Shown: positions 16,011 through 23,496, counted from the stretch's first letter. The stretch: DNA of 25,192 nucleotides from an uncultured Collinsella sp. (GCA_958348225.1 CATVYG010000035.1:1-25192), one strand, 5' to 3'. Numbers and translations are program-made. Notes: a model not told the origin generated them from the letters alone.

Positions 16011-16040
16011 TTGACAGCGGCAACAGGGTCGCTCACCATA
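16011..16040 (+). promoter_or_regulatory. Candidate promoter of pth
   Basis: A perfect TTGACA (16011-16016) is followed 18 nt later by ACCATA (16035-16040), 30 nt before the start codon. It would let pth be expressed despite the insertion that separates it from prs. Confidence 0.45.
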
Positions 16041-16069
16041 GCAGGCGACAAATCAACGAAAGGATGAAC

Positions 16070-16699
16070 ATGGCAGCTGCACAGCCGCTTAAGATTCGCA
16101 TGGTTGCCGGACTTGGCAACCCTGGCGAGGAATATGCCGAGACCCGTCACAACGCTGGTTTCAAAGCAATCGACGAGCTGGCCCGTCAGGCCGGCGTCAC
16201 GTACTGGAAAAACCAAGCAGGCGCCGAGGTCGCGCTCATCAACATCAACGATCCCGAGGAAGAGGGCGGTAAGCGCCAGATCGTGCTGGTCAAGCCGCAG
16301 TCGTACATGAACACCTCGGGCGGGCCCATCTCCAAGCTCTGCCGCGAGTACAAGATCAAGGCCGAGGAGCTGCTCGTGATTCACGACGAGCTCGATATTC
16401 CCGCCGGCGACGTGCGTGTTAAGGTGGGCGGCGGCCACGCCGGTCACAACGGCCTGCGCTCCATCATCGACAAGATGGGCAGCCGCGACTTCAGCCGCAT
16501 CCGCACCGGCATCGGCAACCCTCCCGGCAAGATGGCTGTCGCCGACTACGTGCTTAAGCAGCTGCGCGCCCGCGAGGCCGAGGATTTCCAGGACACCTGT
16601 GCCCGCGCCGCCGACGCCGCCGGTCTGGCCATCGTCCACGGCGTAATCTACGCCCGCGATCACGTAAACGGCGCCGCTTCCGCCAACGGCAAGCACTAA
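16070..16699 (+). CDS. pth: Peptidyl-tRNA hydrolase
   Basis: A 209-residue cytosolic esterase that frees tRNA from peptidyl-tRNA dropped off ribosomes. GLGNPGEEYAETRHNAGF (14-31) holds the catalytic N17 and H27. KPQSYMNTSGGP, the IHDELDIPAG aspartate and GGGHAGHNGLRSI follow in the family order, and the length is slightly above the usual 185-200. AAGG is 6 nt before the ATG at 16070; it would touch the ATG at 16064, so the inner start is preferred. The gene normally lies next to prs; here a 1.7-kb module intervenes. Confidence 0.95.
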   Translation: MAAAQPLKIRMVAGLGNPGEEYAETRHNAGFKAIDELARQAGVTYWKNQAGAEVALININDPEEEGGKRQIVLVKPQSYMNTSGGPISKLCREYKIKAEELLVIHDELDIPAGDVRVKVGGGHAGHNGLRSIIDKMGSRDFSRIRTGIGNPPGKMAVADYVLKQLRAREAEDFQDTCARAADAAGLAIVHGVIYARDHVNGAASANGKH

Positions 16700-16717
16700 A
16701 ACCTATCATTTAGGGAC

Positions 16718-16883
16718 AGGTTTATTTTGGCAAGTTTTACCTGCGGAAACTCCCCAGTTGCGGCATCGCAATCAACCGCGCGCCGACATACATGCATAGC
16801 ACCCCAAAGGGGGCCGGCCTCATCACAGCCCGAGGCCGGCCCCCTTTGCCGTTTTACCTGATAAAACCGACCAAAATAAACCT
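16718..16883. repeat. Nested palindrome P4 enclosing a terminator
   Basis: AGGTTTATTTTGG (16718-16730) plus GTTTTA after a 3-nt gap is repeated inverted at 16862-16883 with the same gap, forming outer arms around the strong terminator at 16806-16847. GTTTTACCTG is also directly repeated at 16734 and 16851. The remaining sequence to 17073 is the nfn promoter and leader. Confidence 0.75.
16806..16854 (+). terminator. Strong terminator after pth
   Basis: A perfect 15-bp stem (16806-16820 with 16833-16847), mostly G and C, closes a 12-nt loop. GCCGTTTT follows on the plus strand. Confidence 0.82.
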
Positions 16884-16962
16884 CTCCCCCTTTGGTAGGC
16901 CAAAGTGGATAAACCCTGCTCCCAACCGCCGAAGATACACGTAAGCGACATGTCCATGAGGG

Positions 16963-16968
16963 TATAAT
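16963..16968 (+). promoter_or_regulatory. Candidate -10 element of the nfn operon
   Basis: A consensus TATAAT lies about 105 nt upstream of the first nfn gene, with no clear -35 at 17 nt. It would give an RNA leader of about 100 nt. Confidence 0.5.
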
Positions 16969-16972
16969 TTGC

Positions 16973-17045
16973 ACCGTATGTCTGCACAACGCCTGTGCGC
17001 GTACGGTTTTATTCGGGCTACCGTCCATTTCCGTGGAGGCACGGT
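16973..17045 (+). promoter_or_regulatory. Leader with alternative hairpins upstream of nfnA
   Basis: Four short segments alternate as complements: ACCGTA (16973-16978), TACGGT (17002-17007), TACCGT (17019-17024) and ACGGT (17041-17045). Segments 1:2 form a hairpin strengthened by GCACA/TGTGC and followed by TTTTATT. Pairing 2:3 would dissolve it, and 3:4 forms another. The arrangement resembles an attenuator, but no known riboswitch or leader peptide is recognised. Confidence 0.35.
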
Positions 17046-17073
17046 TCGGCGGCCCTAACAAGAGAGGGGTTCT

Positions 17074-17913
17074 ATGTATAAGATCCTGGAGAAGACGCAG
17101 TTCTCGGAGAAGGTGTTCAAGTTCCGCATCGAGGCGCCCGCAATCGCCAAGCATGCGCACGCTGGACAGTTCCTCATGGTTCGCGCCAACGAGACGGGCG
17201 AGCGCGTCCCGTTTACCCTGGCCGGCTGGAACGGTGACGAGGGCTGGGTCGAGTTCATCTTCATGGTGATCGGCAAGACCACCGAGATGCTTTCCACCTA
17301 CGAGGCCGGCGAGTCGCTGCGCGACGTCGTGGGCCCGCTGGGCGTTCCCACCGAGATGGCCGAGGGCCCCTGCGCCGTCATTGGCGGCGGCGTCGGCCTG
17401 GCAATTGCCTTCCCGGTCGCCAAGCACCTGGTCGAGACCGGCCACGAGGTCCACGCCATCATGGGCGCCCGCACCAAGGACCTCCTGCTCATGGAGGACC
17501 AGTTCCGCGAGCTCCTCGACGAGGATCACATCCACATCACCACTGACGACGGCTCCTACGGCGAGCAGGGCGTTGTCACCGCTCCGCTGGAGCGCCTGCT
17601 GCAGGACAAGGCCGTGAGCCAGGTCTTCTGCGTCGGCCCCGTTCCGATGATGAAGTTCTCGACCCTCACCGCCCAGAAGTACGACACCCCCATCACCGCG
17701 TCCCTCAACCCCATCATGGTTGACGGCACCGGCATGTGCGGCTGCTGCCGCGTCGAGGTGGGCGGCGTGACCAAGTTCGCTTGCGTCGACGGCCCCGACT
17801 TCGATGCCACCCTGGTCGACTGGGATGACCTTCGTGCCCGCCAGGCCGCTTACCGTTCCGAAGAGGGCGAGTCCCTCAAGGCCTATGAGGAAAAGAGCTG
17901 CGCATGCCACTAG
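17074..17913 (+). CDS. nfnA: NADH-dependent reduced ferredoxin:NADP+ oxidoreductase, small subunit
   Basis: A 279-residue PyrK-like flavoprotein, the small subunit of electron-bifurcating NfnAB, which couples NADH and reduced ferredoxin oxidation to NADP+ reduction. The N-terminal barrel (about 1-95, with VPFTL) binds FAD. GGGVGLAIAFPVAK (about 106-119) starts the NAD(H) domain. VDGTGMCGCCRVEVGG followed by FACVDGPDFD forms the [2Fe-2S] site, with D217 and C222, C225 and C237 as likely ligands; one Asp and three Cys is the known Nfn pattern. An extra C224 and a CACH tail are present. The stop overlaps the next start by 10 nt. The sulfide dehydrogenase beta subunit is the usual alternative label. 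Confidence 0.9.
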   Translation: MYKILEKTQFSEKVFKFRIEAPAIAKHAHAGQFLMVRANETGERVPFTLAGWNGDEGWVEFIFMVIGKTTEMLSTYEAGESLRDVVGPLGVPTEMAEGPCAVIGGGVGLAIAFPVAKHLVETGHEVHAIMGARTKDLLLMEDQFRELLDEDHIHITTDDGSYGEQGVVTAPLERLLQDKAVSQVFCVGPVPMMKFSTLTAQKYDTPITASLNPIMVDGTGMCGCCRVEVGGVTKFACVDGPDFDATLVDWDDLRARQAAYRSEEGESLKAYEEKSCACH

Positions 17914-19313
17914 TTAACGGTCGTTTCGTTGCCGATATGAAGTCGCCCCGCACCCCCGATAACGAGGAGCCGGCTGCCGAGCGCGCCTGCGACTTCCGCC
18001 CCGTCGACAAGGGCTTCACCGAGGAGATGGCGCTGGCCGAGGCCGAGCGCTGCCTCAACTGCAAGAAGCCGTTCTGTGTTGAGGGCTGCCCCGTCAACAT
18101 CAACATCCCCCGCTTTATCGAGCAGATCCGCGCGAAGGACTTCGGCGGCGCCCTCGATACCATCCGCGAGGACTCCATGCTTCCCGCTATCTGCGGCCGC
18201 GTCTGCCCGCAGGAGAACCAGTGCGAGGGCAAGTGCATCCGTGGTAAGAAGTCCGAGCCCGTGGCCATCGGCCAGCTCGAGCGCTTCCTGGGTGACCGCC
18301 CCGAGCTCGCCTCCACGCCCAAGATGGCCCCCAAGAACGGCAAGAAGGTCGCCGTCGTCGGCTCTGGCCCGTCCGGCATCACCTGCGCCGGCGAGCTCGC
18401 CCGCAACGGCTTTGACGTCACCGTCTTTGAGGCCTTCTTCACCGGCGGCGGCGTGCTGGTCTACGGCATCCCCGAGTTCCGTCTGCCCAAGGCAGTCGTC
18501 AAGCGCGAGATTGACGGCCTGGAGGACATGGGCGTCAAGTTTGAGTACAACTCCGTCGTGGGCAACATGGCCACGGCCGAGGAGCTGTTCGAGCAGGGCT
18601 TCGACGCCATCTACGTGGCGACCGGCGCTGGCCTACCCAAGTTCCTCAACGTCCCCGGCGAGAACCTGCCCAACGTCTTCTTCGCGAACGAATACCTCAC
18701 CCGCGTGAACCTGATGAAGGCCAACAAGTTCCCCGAGTACGACACCCCCACCAAGCACGGCAAGAACGTCGTCGTCTTTGGTGGCGGCAACGTGGCTATG
18801 GACGCCGTCCGTACCGCCAAGCGCCTGGGCGCCGAGCACGCCATCATCGCCTACCGTCGTACCGAGGACGAGATGCCCTGCCGTCGCGCCGAGCTGCACC
18901 ATGCCAAGGCCGAGGGCGTCGAGGTTCTGCCGCTCGTCTCCCCGCTCGAGTTTGTCGCTGGCGAGGACGGCTCCGTGTGTGCCGTCAAGGTCCAGAAGAT
19001 GGAGCTCGGCGAGCCCGACGAGTCCGGCCGCCGTCGTCCGGTGCCCATCGAGGGCGCCATCGAGGAGATCCCCTGCGACGTCGCGATCTCGGCTATCGGC
19101 ACCAACGCCAACCCCTTCGCAAAGAAGATCGGCGGCAAGATGGAGCTCAACAAGTGGGGCTACATCGTTGCCGACGAGGAGACCGGCCAGACCACCGATC
19201 CCCGCATCTGGGCCGGCGGCGACATCGTCACCGGTGCCGCTACGGTCATTCTGGCGATGGGCGCCGGCAAGAAGGCCGCCGCTTCGATCACCAAGAGCCT
19301 GCTGGGCGAGTAA
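17904..19313 (+). CDS. nfnB: NADH-dependent reduced ferredoxin:NADP+ oxidoreductase, large subunit (GltD/SudA family)
   Basis: A 469-residue flavoprotein of the glutamate-synthase small-subunit family. The N-terminal ferredoxin-like domain has RCLNCKKPFCVEGCPVNI (about 48-65) and ICGRVCPQENQCEGKCI (about 96-112) for two [4Fe-4S] clusters. VVGSGPSGITCAGELA (about 150-165) binds the bifurcating FAD and VFGGGNVAMDA (about 290-300) binds NADP(H). The C-terminal block with WAGGDIVTGAATVILAMGAG is the usual FAD-closing segment. It overlaps nfnA by 10 nt, so the subunits are translationally coupled. The partner and the absence of a glutamate synthase large subunit nearby favour NfnB over GltD. Confidence 0.9.
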   Translation: MPLVNGRFVADMKSPRTPDNEEPAAERACDFRPVDKGFTEEMALAEAERCLNCKKPFCVEGCPVNINIPRFIEQIRAKDFGGALDTIREDSMLPAICGRVCPQENQCEGKCIRGKKSEPVAIGQLERFLGDRPELASTPKMAPKNGKKVAVVGSGPSGITCAGELARNGFDVTVFEAFFTGGGVLVYGIPEFRLPKAVVKREIDGLEDMGVKFEYNSVVGNMATAEELFEQGFDAIYVATGAGLPKFLNVPGENLPNVFFANEYLTRVNLMKANKFPEYDTPTKHGKNVVVFGGGNVAMDAVRTAKRLGAEHAIIAYRRTEDEMPCRRAELHHAKAEGVEVLPLVSPLEFVAGEDGSVCAVKVQKMELGEPDESGRRRPVPIEGAIEEIPCDVAISAIGTNANPFAKKIGGKMELNKWGYIVADEETGQTTDPRIWAGGDIVTGAATVILAMGAGKKAAASITKSLLGE

Positions 19314-19341
19314 TCACCTACAGCGCTAGCCACCAAACGGC

Positions 19342-19379
19342 AAAGTCCCCGTCGAGCACACGCCCGGCGGGGACTTTTT
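19342..19379 (+). terminator. Terminator of the nfn operon
   Basis: AAAGTCCCCG (19342-19351) pairs perfectly with CGGGGACTTT (19368-19377) and runs into TTTTTC. It starts 28 nt past the nfnB stop. Confidence 0.9.
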
Positions 19380-19395
19380 CTATGCCGACCACTCC

Positions 19396-19430
19396 ACCAC
19401 CACAAAGGGGACAGGCACCTTTGTGGTGGT
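19396..19430. repeat. Palindrome family P5, copy A
   Basis: ACCACCACAAAGG (19396-19408) is repeated perfectly inverted at 19418-19430 around the 9-nt loop GGACAGGCA. Related copies lie at 21725-21759 (opposite orientation by loop sequence) and, as a half copy, at 25078-25097. Confidence 0.85.
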
Positions 19431-19453
19431 TTGGGACTTGCTTGCTCGTTTTG

Positions 19454-19670
19454 TCTCAATCTGTAACACCTGGAGCCCGTTGAGCCTTGTAGTTGTTACA
19501 GATCGAGATATTGTGCCAGCCGCCTCCGCTTTGTCTCAATCTGTAACAGTTAGAGACCAAATTCCTCGCTACGTGTTACAGATCAAGACGTTAGGTTGGC
19601 AGCCGAACAGTTCATCTCAATCTGTAACATCTAGAGCCGTTTTGGACAGTTTGGTGTTACAGATTGAGAT
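19454..19670. repeat. Array of three P1 palindromes, 80-81 bp period
   Basis: Three inverted-repeat units, with stems 19454-19508, 19534-19588 and 19615-19669, fill the gap between the convergent nfnB and surface-protein genes. Each has arms of TCTCAATCTGTAACA and its near-complement, and a loop of exactly 25 nt with variable sequence starting near TAGAGCC or similar. Unit starts are 80 and 81 bp apart. The three arm mismatches in total are A/C on the plus strand, which become G-U pairs if the minus strand is transcribed. Confidence 0.88.
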
Positions 19671-19706
19671 TTTGCTGAGGCCGAGGATGGTCGCCGCCAC
19701 CAAAAC

Positions 19707-21698
19707 CTAACGCTTGCAGCGCTTGGTCGCAGCGAGGCCGGCGGCGGCTACGGTTGCACCGGCGATGCCTAGGGCGGCGACCGTCATCGCGATGGTATCC
19801 CCCGTGGTAGCCAGGACCGCATCGCCCTTCTTGGCCTGCGTGGTTTTCTCAACCGTCTTGGTCGTGGCGGTTGTCGTGGCCGGCTTGGCCGCGGGCTTGG
19901 TCTCGGGCTCCACCTCGGGCCTGGTCTCGGGCTTCACCCCAGGCTGTGGCGTCGGCTTGGGTTCCGGTGTAGGCTGCGGATCGGGAGCCGGCATGGCTTC
20001 AAGCGTAAAGGTCAAATCGGTGTTGAGCCACAGGGTTTCGATCCAGCCGCTCTCGGGATCAACTACACTCGCTTCGCCCATCTGGTAGCTGCACTCCACG
20101 CCGTTGATCTTCAGCTTGGTATTGGGCGTAAAGTAGAAACCGCGCGCCGGCTTAAAGTACAGGCCGTAACGATAGGTCACACCGGGCTTAAACGCGTCGA
20201 TATGGTTGGTGATGTGCTGGTCCCAGAACTCAACGGAATTTACTTCGCTGCCGTCGCTGCCCGTCCAGAACTCGCACTGGAGAATAGAGTCGGAACCCGC
20301 CGGAGTACCCGCCGTAAAGACCGGCCTATCGCCTGCCTTAAAGGTGGTCATGGCACCGTTAATCTCGATAAGGTCGATTGCCCGCCACTCATCAATCGGA
20401 GCCTCGCACAGCATATTGTCAGCGTTTGGCGCGAAGACACCGTTGACGGTCTTGATGTGGTGTACCCAATGGCCGTTGACGTTCATTTCGCAGTCATCGG
20501 CCACGGTATTGTCGCCCTTGAGCCTCAGCTCAACGGAGTACATGTAGAACTTTCCCTCTTCGAAGTGGTCAATCTTCTTCATGCCCGGCGTGTACTTCGC
20601 GGGGTCGGAATACCAGAAGGCAACGGGTACCGACTCCCCGGATTCCATATCGAGCTCCATCTCTTCCCAGCACTCATAGGCGATCTCGTACTTGTCGGCG
20701 TCAGCAGCGGGGATCGTCGCGGTCGCGCGCGGCGCCTCGCCGGGCGCGTAGTCGGTCTTCACGTCGTTGACGTCCAGGTTATGGAGGGCTTCGTTTTCCG
20801 ATGCAACGAGCGTAATTTCGCTATTGATGACGTAGCGGAGGTAATAATCGTACCTGGTTTCGTTGAGGATAGTCGAGCTGCCTTCATAGTCAGTTCCGGT
20901 ATACTCCAGTGCCGAGCCAATATAGAGAGCCTCATTGCGCGTGAGTCGATACGAGCCGCCTGCCGCGCCACCCGTAAAGGTCAGCGTCAGCCTCATGTGA
21001 TCGCCAACAGGCTCAAAGTGAGCCGTCACATCGGACATAGATGTGTCCTGGACTTCAGCCAGGGTGCCCGAAGCAGCATCGGCCCGGTAGTATTTGGTTT
21101 CGACAAGTTCGCAGAGCGGCTCATCCGGCATGCCGCCCTCAACATCGGGAAAATCATAGGTATACGACTGGCCCTTTTCGAGTGTGACATTGCTCGGAAG
21201 CACGCAGTCCGTATAATGATCGACCACGGTCGTGTTGACCTTAACGCCGCCTCCGTCTATCACATCGGTCACGCCACAGGGCATGATGGCGTCGCTTGTC
21301 GGCGTGGCGGAGGTGTCGCTGGGAGTGTTTTGCTCAGCGGGCGCCGCATCGCTAGATTCATCGGTGGTATCAGCCGGAGTCGTCTGCTGAGGTTCAGCGA
21401 CGGTTTGCGCCGCCGGAGCAGCATCGGTTGCAGGCGCGGTCGAAGCAGCTGGTGCGGTCGTTGCAGCCGTATCCTCCGCAACCGTCGGCGTCACCGGAGC
21501 CGCGGCAACCTCGTCCATCGCAGCGGCGGGATCCGCACACTCGGTCGCAAGCGCCAAACTCGGCAGTAGCAGCTGACCAACCATAAGCGCACACGCACCG
21601 ACGCTCGCAATCCTCACACCCACGCAGCGCCAAGTACCATGAACCAGCGAGCAAGTGCGTTCGCGCTGGGCCTCCTTATCAAAGTGGCTTCCGTACAT
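19707..21698 (-). CDS. Sortase-anchored surface protein with LATTGD sorting signal
   Basis: A 663-residue secreted protein of unknown function. An unusually long signal peptide ends near ALA (about 51), with a hydrophobic core at 29-50. An Ala/Thr/Pro/Glu-rich stalk runs to about 130. Two tandem beta-rich modules of about 95 residues follow (about 313-408 and 447-540); each starts near a GxxP...TA pattern and contains a Trp-containing strand and an F..G..Y.Y strand. A Pro/Lys/Glu repeat spacer leads to LATTGD at 629-634, a hydrophobic helix and the basic tail KRCKR. LAxTG is the motif of class E sortases of actinobacteria; no sortase is in the window. The start at 21698 has AAGGAGG 5 nt upstream; the longer frame reads only through a palindrome. 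The signal peptide and tail closely match the next surface protein. Confidence 0.85.
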   Translation of the reverse strand: MYGSHFDKEAQRERTCSLVHGTWRCVGVRIASVGACALMVGQLLLPSLALATECADPAAAMDEVAAAPVTPTVAEDTAATTAPAASTAPATDAAPAAQTVAEPQQTTPADTTDESSDAAPAEQNTPSDTSATPTSDAIMPCGVTDVIDGGGVKVNTTVVDHYTDCVLPSNVTLEKGQSYTYDFPDVEGGMPDEPLCELVETKYYRADAASGTLAEVQDTSMSDVTAHFEPVGDHMRLTLTFTGGAAGGSYRLTRNEALYIGSALEYTGTDYEGSSTILNETRYDYYLRYVINSEITLVASENEALHNLDVNDVKTDYAPGEAPRATATIPAADADKYEIAYECWEEMELDMESGESVPVAFWYSDPAKYTPGMKKIDHFEEGKFYMYSVELRLKGDNTVADDCEMNVNGHWVHHIKTVNGVFAPNADNMLCEAPIDEWRAIDLIEINGAMTTFKAGDRPVFTAGTPAGSDSILQCEFWTGSDGSEVNSVEFWDQHITNHIDAFKPGVTYRYGLYFKPARGFYFTPNTKLKINGVECSYQMGEASVVDPESGWIETLWLNTDLTFTLEAMPAPDPQPTPEPKPTPQPGVKPETRPEVEPETKPAAKPATTTATTKTVEKTTQAKKGDAVLATTGDTIAMTVAALGIAGATVAAAGLAATKRCKR

Positions 21699-21724
21699 AA
21701 CGGCCTCCTTGGTCGTAGGGACAT

Positions 21725-21759
21725 ACCACCATAAAGGCGCCTGTCCCCTTTGTGGTGGT
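21725..21759. repeat. Palindrome family P5, copy B
   Basis: ACCACCATAAAGG (21725-21737) faces CCTTTGTGGTGGT (21747-21759) with one T/G position, around the loop CGCCTGTCC. That loop is the complement of the copy A loop type, so copies A and B face each other across the surface-protein gene. Confidence 0.8.
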
Positions 21760-21794
21760 CCTGTACAACCAAGATGCGCCAAATGACTCTATAC

Positions 21795-21822
21795 GCCTAG
21801 GTTCGTAGATGCGAACCTAGGC
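21795..21822. repeat. Perfect 11-bp palindrome with 6-nt loop
   Basis: GCCTAGGTTCG (21795-21805) and CGAACCTAGGC (21812-21822) lie between the two surface-protein genes. There is no T-tract, so an operator or a repeat fragment is as likely as a terminator. Confidence 0.6.
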
Positions 21823-21840
21823 CTCTACCTGCGGAAATAC

Positions 21841-21880
21841 AAAGAGCCGCCGCAAGGGCATTTATGCCCACGCGGCGGCT
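21841..21880 (-). terminator. Terminator of the second surface-protein gene
   Basis: On the minus strand AGCCGCCGC pairs with GCGGCGGCT, extended inward by GGGC/GCCC after a two-base internal bulge, and is followed by CTTTGTATTT. It starts 24 nt past the stop codon. Confidence 0.75.
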
Positions 21881-21903
21881 GAAAATGGCTATGAAAGCTT
21901 GCG

Positions 21904-23451
21904 CTAGCGGTTGCGGCGCTTGGACGCGACGAAGCCGGCGCCGATGACGGACGCGCCGGCGATGCCGAGAGCGGCTGCCGCCGTCGCGGCGCTATCGCCC
22001 GTGGCGGCAAGAGCGCCCGCGGACTTCTGGACCGCGGCGACCTGCGCGGCCGGCTTGGGGGCAGCGGCCGTGGAGCTCGCCTGGGTCGACGTCACGGACG
22101 GCACGTCGGTCCCGCTGCCGCCGCCCGGCTGTGGCGTGGGAGCCGGGGTGGGTTCAGGCTGCGGGGCGGGCTCGGGTTCGGCCGCATCTCCAGAGCTGAT
22201 TACCACGTTACGGGCGACCTCGTCGGAAGTTCTAATGTCCTGGATGACAGACGACCCGGGAACGCCGATGACACGCCCACTTCCAACGGTGTCGCGCACG
22301 GTACCTCCGTCGGGAATCGCAATCTTTAACCCTCCCTCAAGTTTGATATAGGGGGCCCTGAAGGACCCCATATTGACGGCATAGACTGCCGCCGTCGAGC
22401 CCGACGCCACAACATTTGATTGAAAGAAGCTAATTCGAGAGGTAGCCGACGGGGAGCCAGACTGTGAAAAAATTCCATAGACATCTTTGCGATTTGCCCC
22501 TACAAGCTCATCAGTCCCGGCATCACCTTGAGCCGTGAGGTTCGAGTGACTGACGTGTATCCATGACGCCCCGTCTTGCACGCGTATCCAAACACCAGCC
22601 GAGATTTTTCCTGCGCTCCCTGTCGCGAGCGAAACATCCGCCCCGTTGGCAATCTTCAAATATGTTTCCGTCTTAATACCAAACGAATACAGAGCGACCG
22701 ACATACCCCCTGCATTACCCGCCGTCGCATTTAATTTAGCGTTGTCCACCATGATACAGCCACCATGTTTGGCGCTGTAGTCCGTCTCTTCGGCCTGTGC
22801 ACCCTCGATGGCAGAATGCCTGGGAGGAACATTTTCGGCAAGGACTGCAAAGACATCGGCGTTCGACTTTGCCTCGACATGGACGTCGGCACCATTCTTT
22901 ATGGCTATGTCGCCCGCTGCCGCATGGATACCAATGGATTCATATGCTCCGCCCGTGGCCGTCACGTTAACGTCAGCGCCATCAATGGTCACATCGCCGC
23001 CGGTCCTGCCGTCTCCCGACGCCGCAATCACATCGTTCTGGGCCGTCGCATTCAGGGTGCCGTCGCCGGTAATGGCAAGGTTACCGTTCTTAACAGCAAT
23101 GGCGCTCTGCCCGGCGTCGGCCGTGACGGTGTTGGCGCCCGTCACGCCGATGGTGAGGTTGCCCTTGGCGCCGATGGAGCCGCCGTCGTAGCCGTTGAGC
23201 TTCATGTCGTCAGCGCCATCCCAGGACCAGGTTCCTGCCTCGTCGCCGGCAGCGGTGCCCGCGTCGTACTGCGTGCCGCCCACGTTGACCCAGTCGGCGG
23301 CGAGCGCCACGTTCGGCAGCAACAGCCGGCCGGCCATGAGCGCGCAAGCCCCCGCGCAGGCAAGCTTGGCGCCCACGCGACGCCACGTTCCGCGGGAGAG
23401 CGCGCACGAGCAGCCGTGGTCGATTGGGTTGTCATGGATTTGCTTTCGCAT
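21904..23451 (-). CDS. Sortase-anchored beta-helix surface protein with LAATGD sorting signal
   Basis: A 515-residue secreted protein. Its signal peptide (CALSRGTWRRVGAKLACAGA, then LLLPNVALA to about 51) is a close relative of the one on the neighbouring surface protein. Residues about 55-400 carry short repeats of the type GNLTIxxTGANTV, GGDVTIDGADVNVTATGG and IAIKNGADVHVEA, which predict a right-handed beta-helix like the carbohydrate-binding Cthe_2159 class. A Pro/Glu spacer (PEPAPQPEPTPAPTPQPG) leads to LAATGD at 481-486, a hydrophobic helix and the tail KRRNR. Adhesion or glycan binding is inferred only from fold. The start at 23451 has AAGGAGG 5 nt upstream, and the longer frame to 23652 has no support. 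Its stop lies 205 bp downstream, on the minus strand, in front of the other surface-protein start. The LuxR-type gene diverges from its promoter. Confidence 0.83.
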   Translation of the reverse strand: MRKQIHDNPIDHGCSCALSRGTWRRVGAKLACAGACALMAGRLLLPNVALAADWVNVGGTQYDAGTAAGDEAGTWSWDGADDMKLNGYDGGSIGAKGNLTIGVTGANTVTADAGQSAIAVKNGNLAITGDGTLNATAQNDVIAASGDGRTGGDVTIDGADVNVTATGGAYESIGIHAAAGDIAIKNGADVHVEAKSNADVFAVLAENVPPRHSAIEGAQAEETDYSAKHGGCIMVDNAKLNATAGNAGGMSVALYSFGIKTETYLKIANGADVSLATGSAGKISAGVWIRVQDGASWIHVSHSNLTAQGDAGTDELVGANRKDVYGIFSQSGSPSATSRISFFQSNVVASGSTAAVYAVNMGSFRAPYIKLEGGLKIAIPDGGTVRDTVGSGRVIGVPGSSVIQDIRTSDEVARNVVISSGDAAEPEPAPQPEPTPAPTPQPGGGSGTDVPSVTSTQASSTAAAPKPAAQVAAVQKSAGALAATGDSAATAAAALGIAGASVIGAGFVASKRRNR

Positions 23452-23481
23452 ATGAGCCTCCTTGTCGTAAGGGGTGCTTCT

Positions 23482-23496
23482 GTAACACCATGTTAC
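23482..23496. promoter_or_regulatory. Candidate operator between the surface-protein and LuxR genes
   Basis: A 15-bp palindrome GTAACA-CCA-TGTTAC lies 30 bp upstream of the surface-protein start in the divergent promoter region. Its size suits a dimeric regulator. No -10/-35 pair is clear in the 215-bp gap. Confidence 0.35.

Noticed and set aside
19454..19670. CRISPR-like array
   Set aside because: Units are inverted repeats with 25-nt loops and about 25-nt gaps between units. Only three units exist, there are no cas genes, and direct repeats of CRISPR size are absent.
20202..21569. 455-codon plus-strand frame opposite the first surface-protein gene
   Set aside because: The minus-strand frame has a signal peptide, spacer and sorting signal; the plus frame has none.
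21699..21782. N-terminal extension of the first surface protein (MAHLGCTG...)
   Set aside because: The extension is just read-through of palindrome P5. The ATG at 21698 has a strong ribosome site and starts a signal peptide like that of its paralogue.
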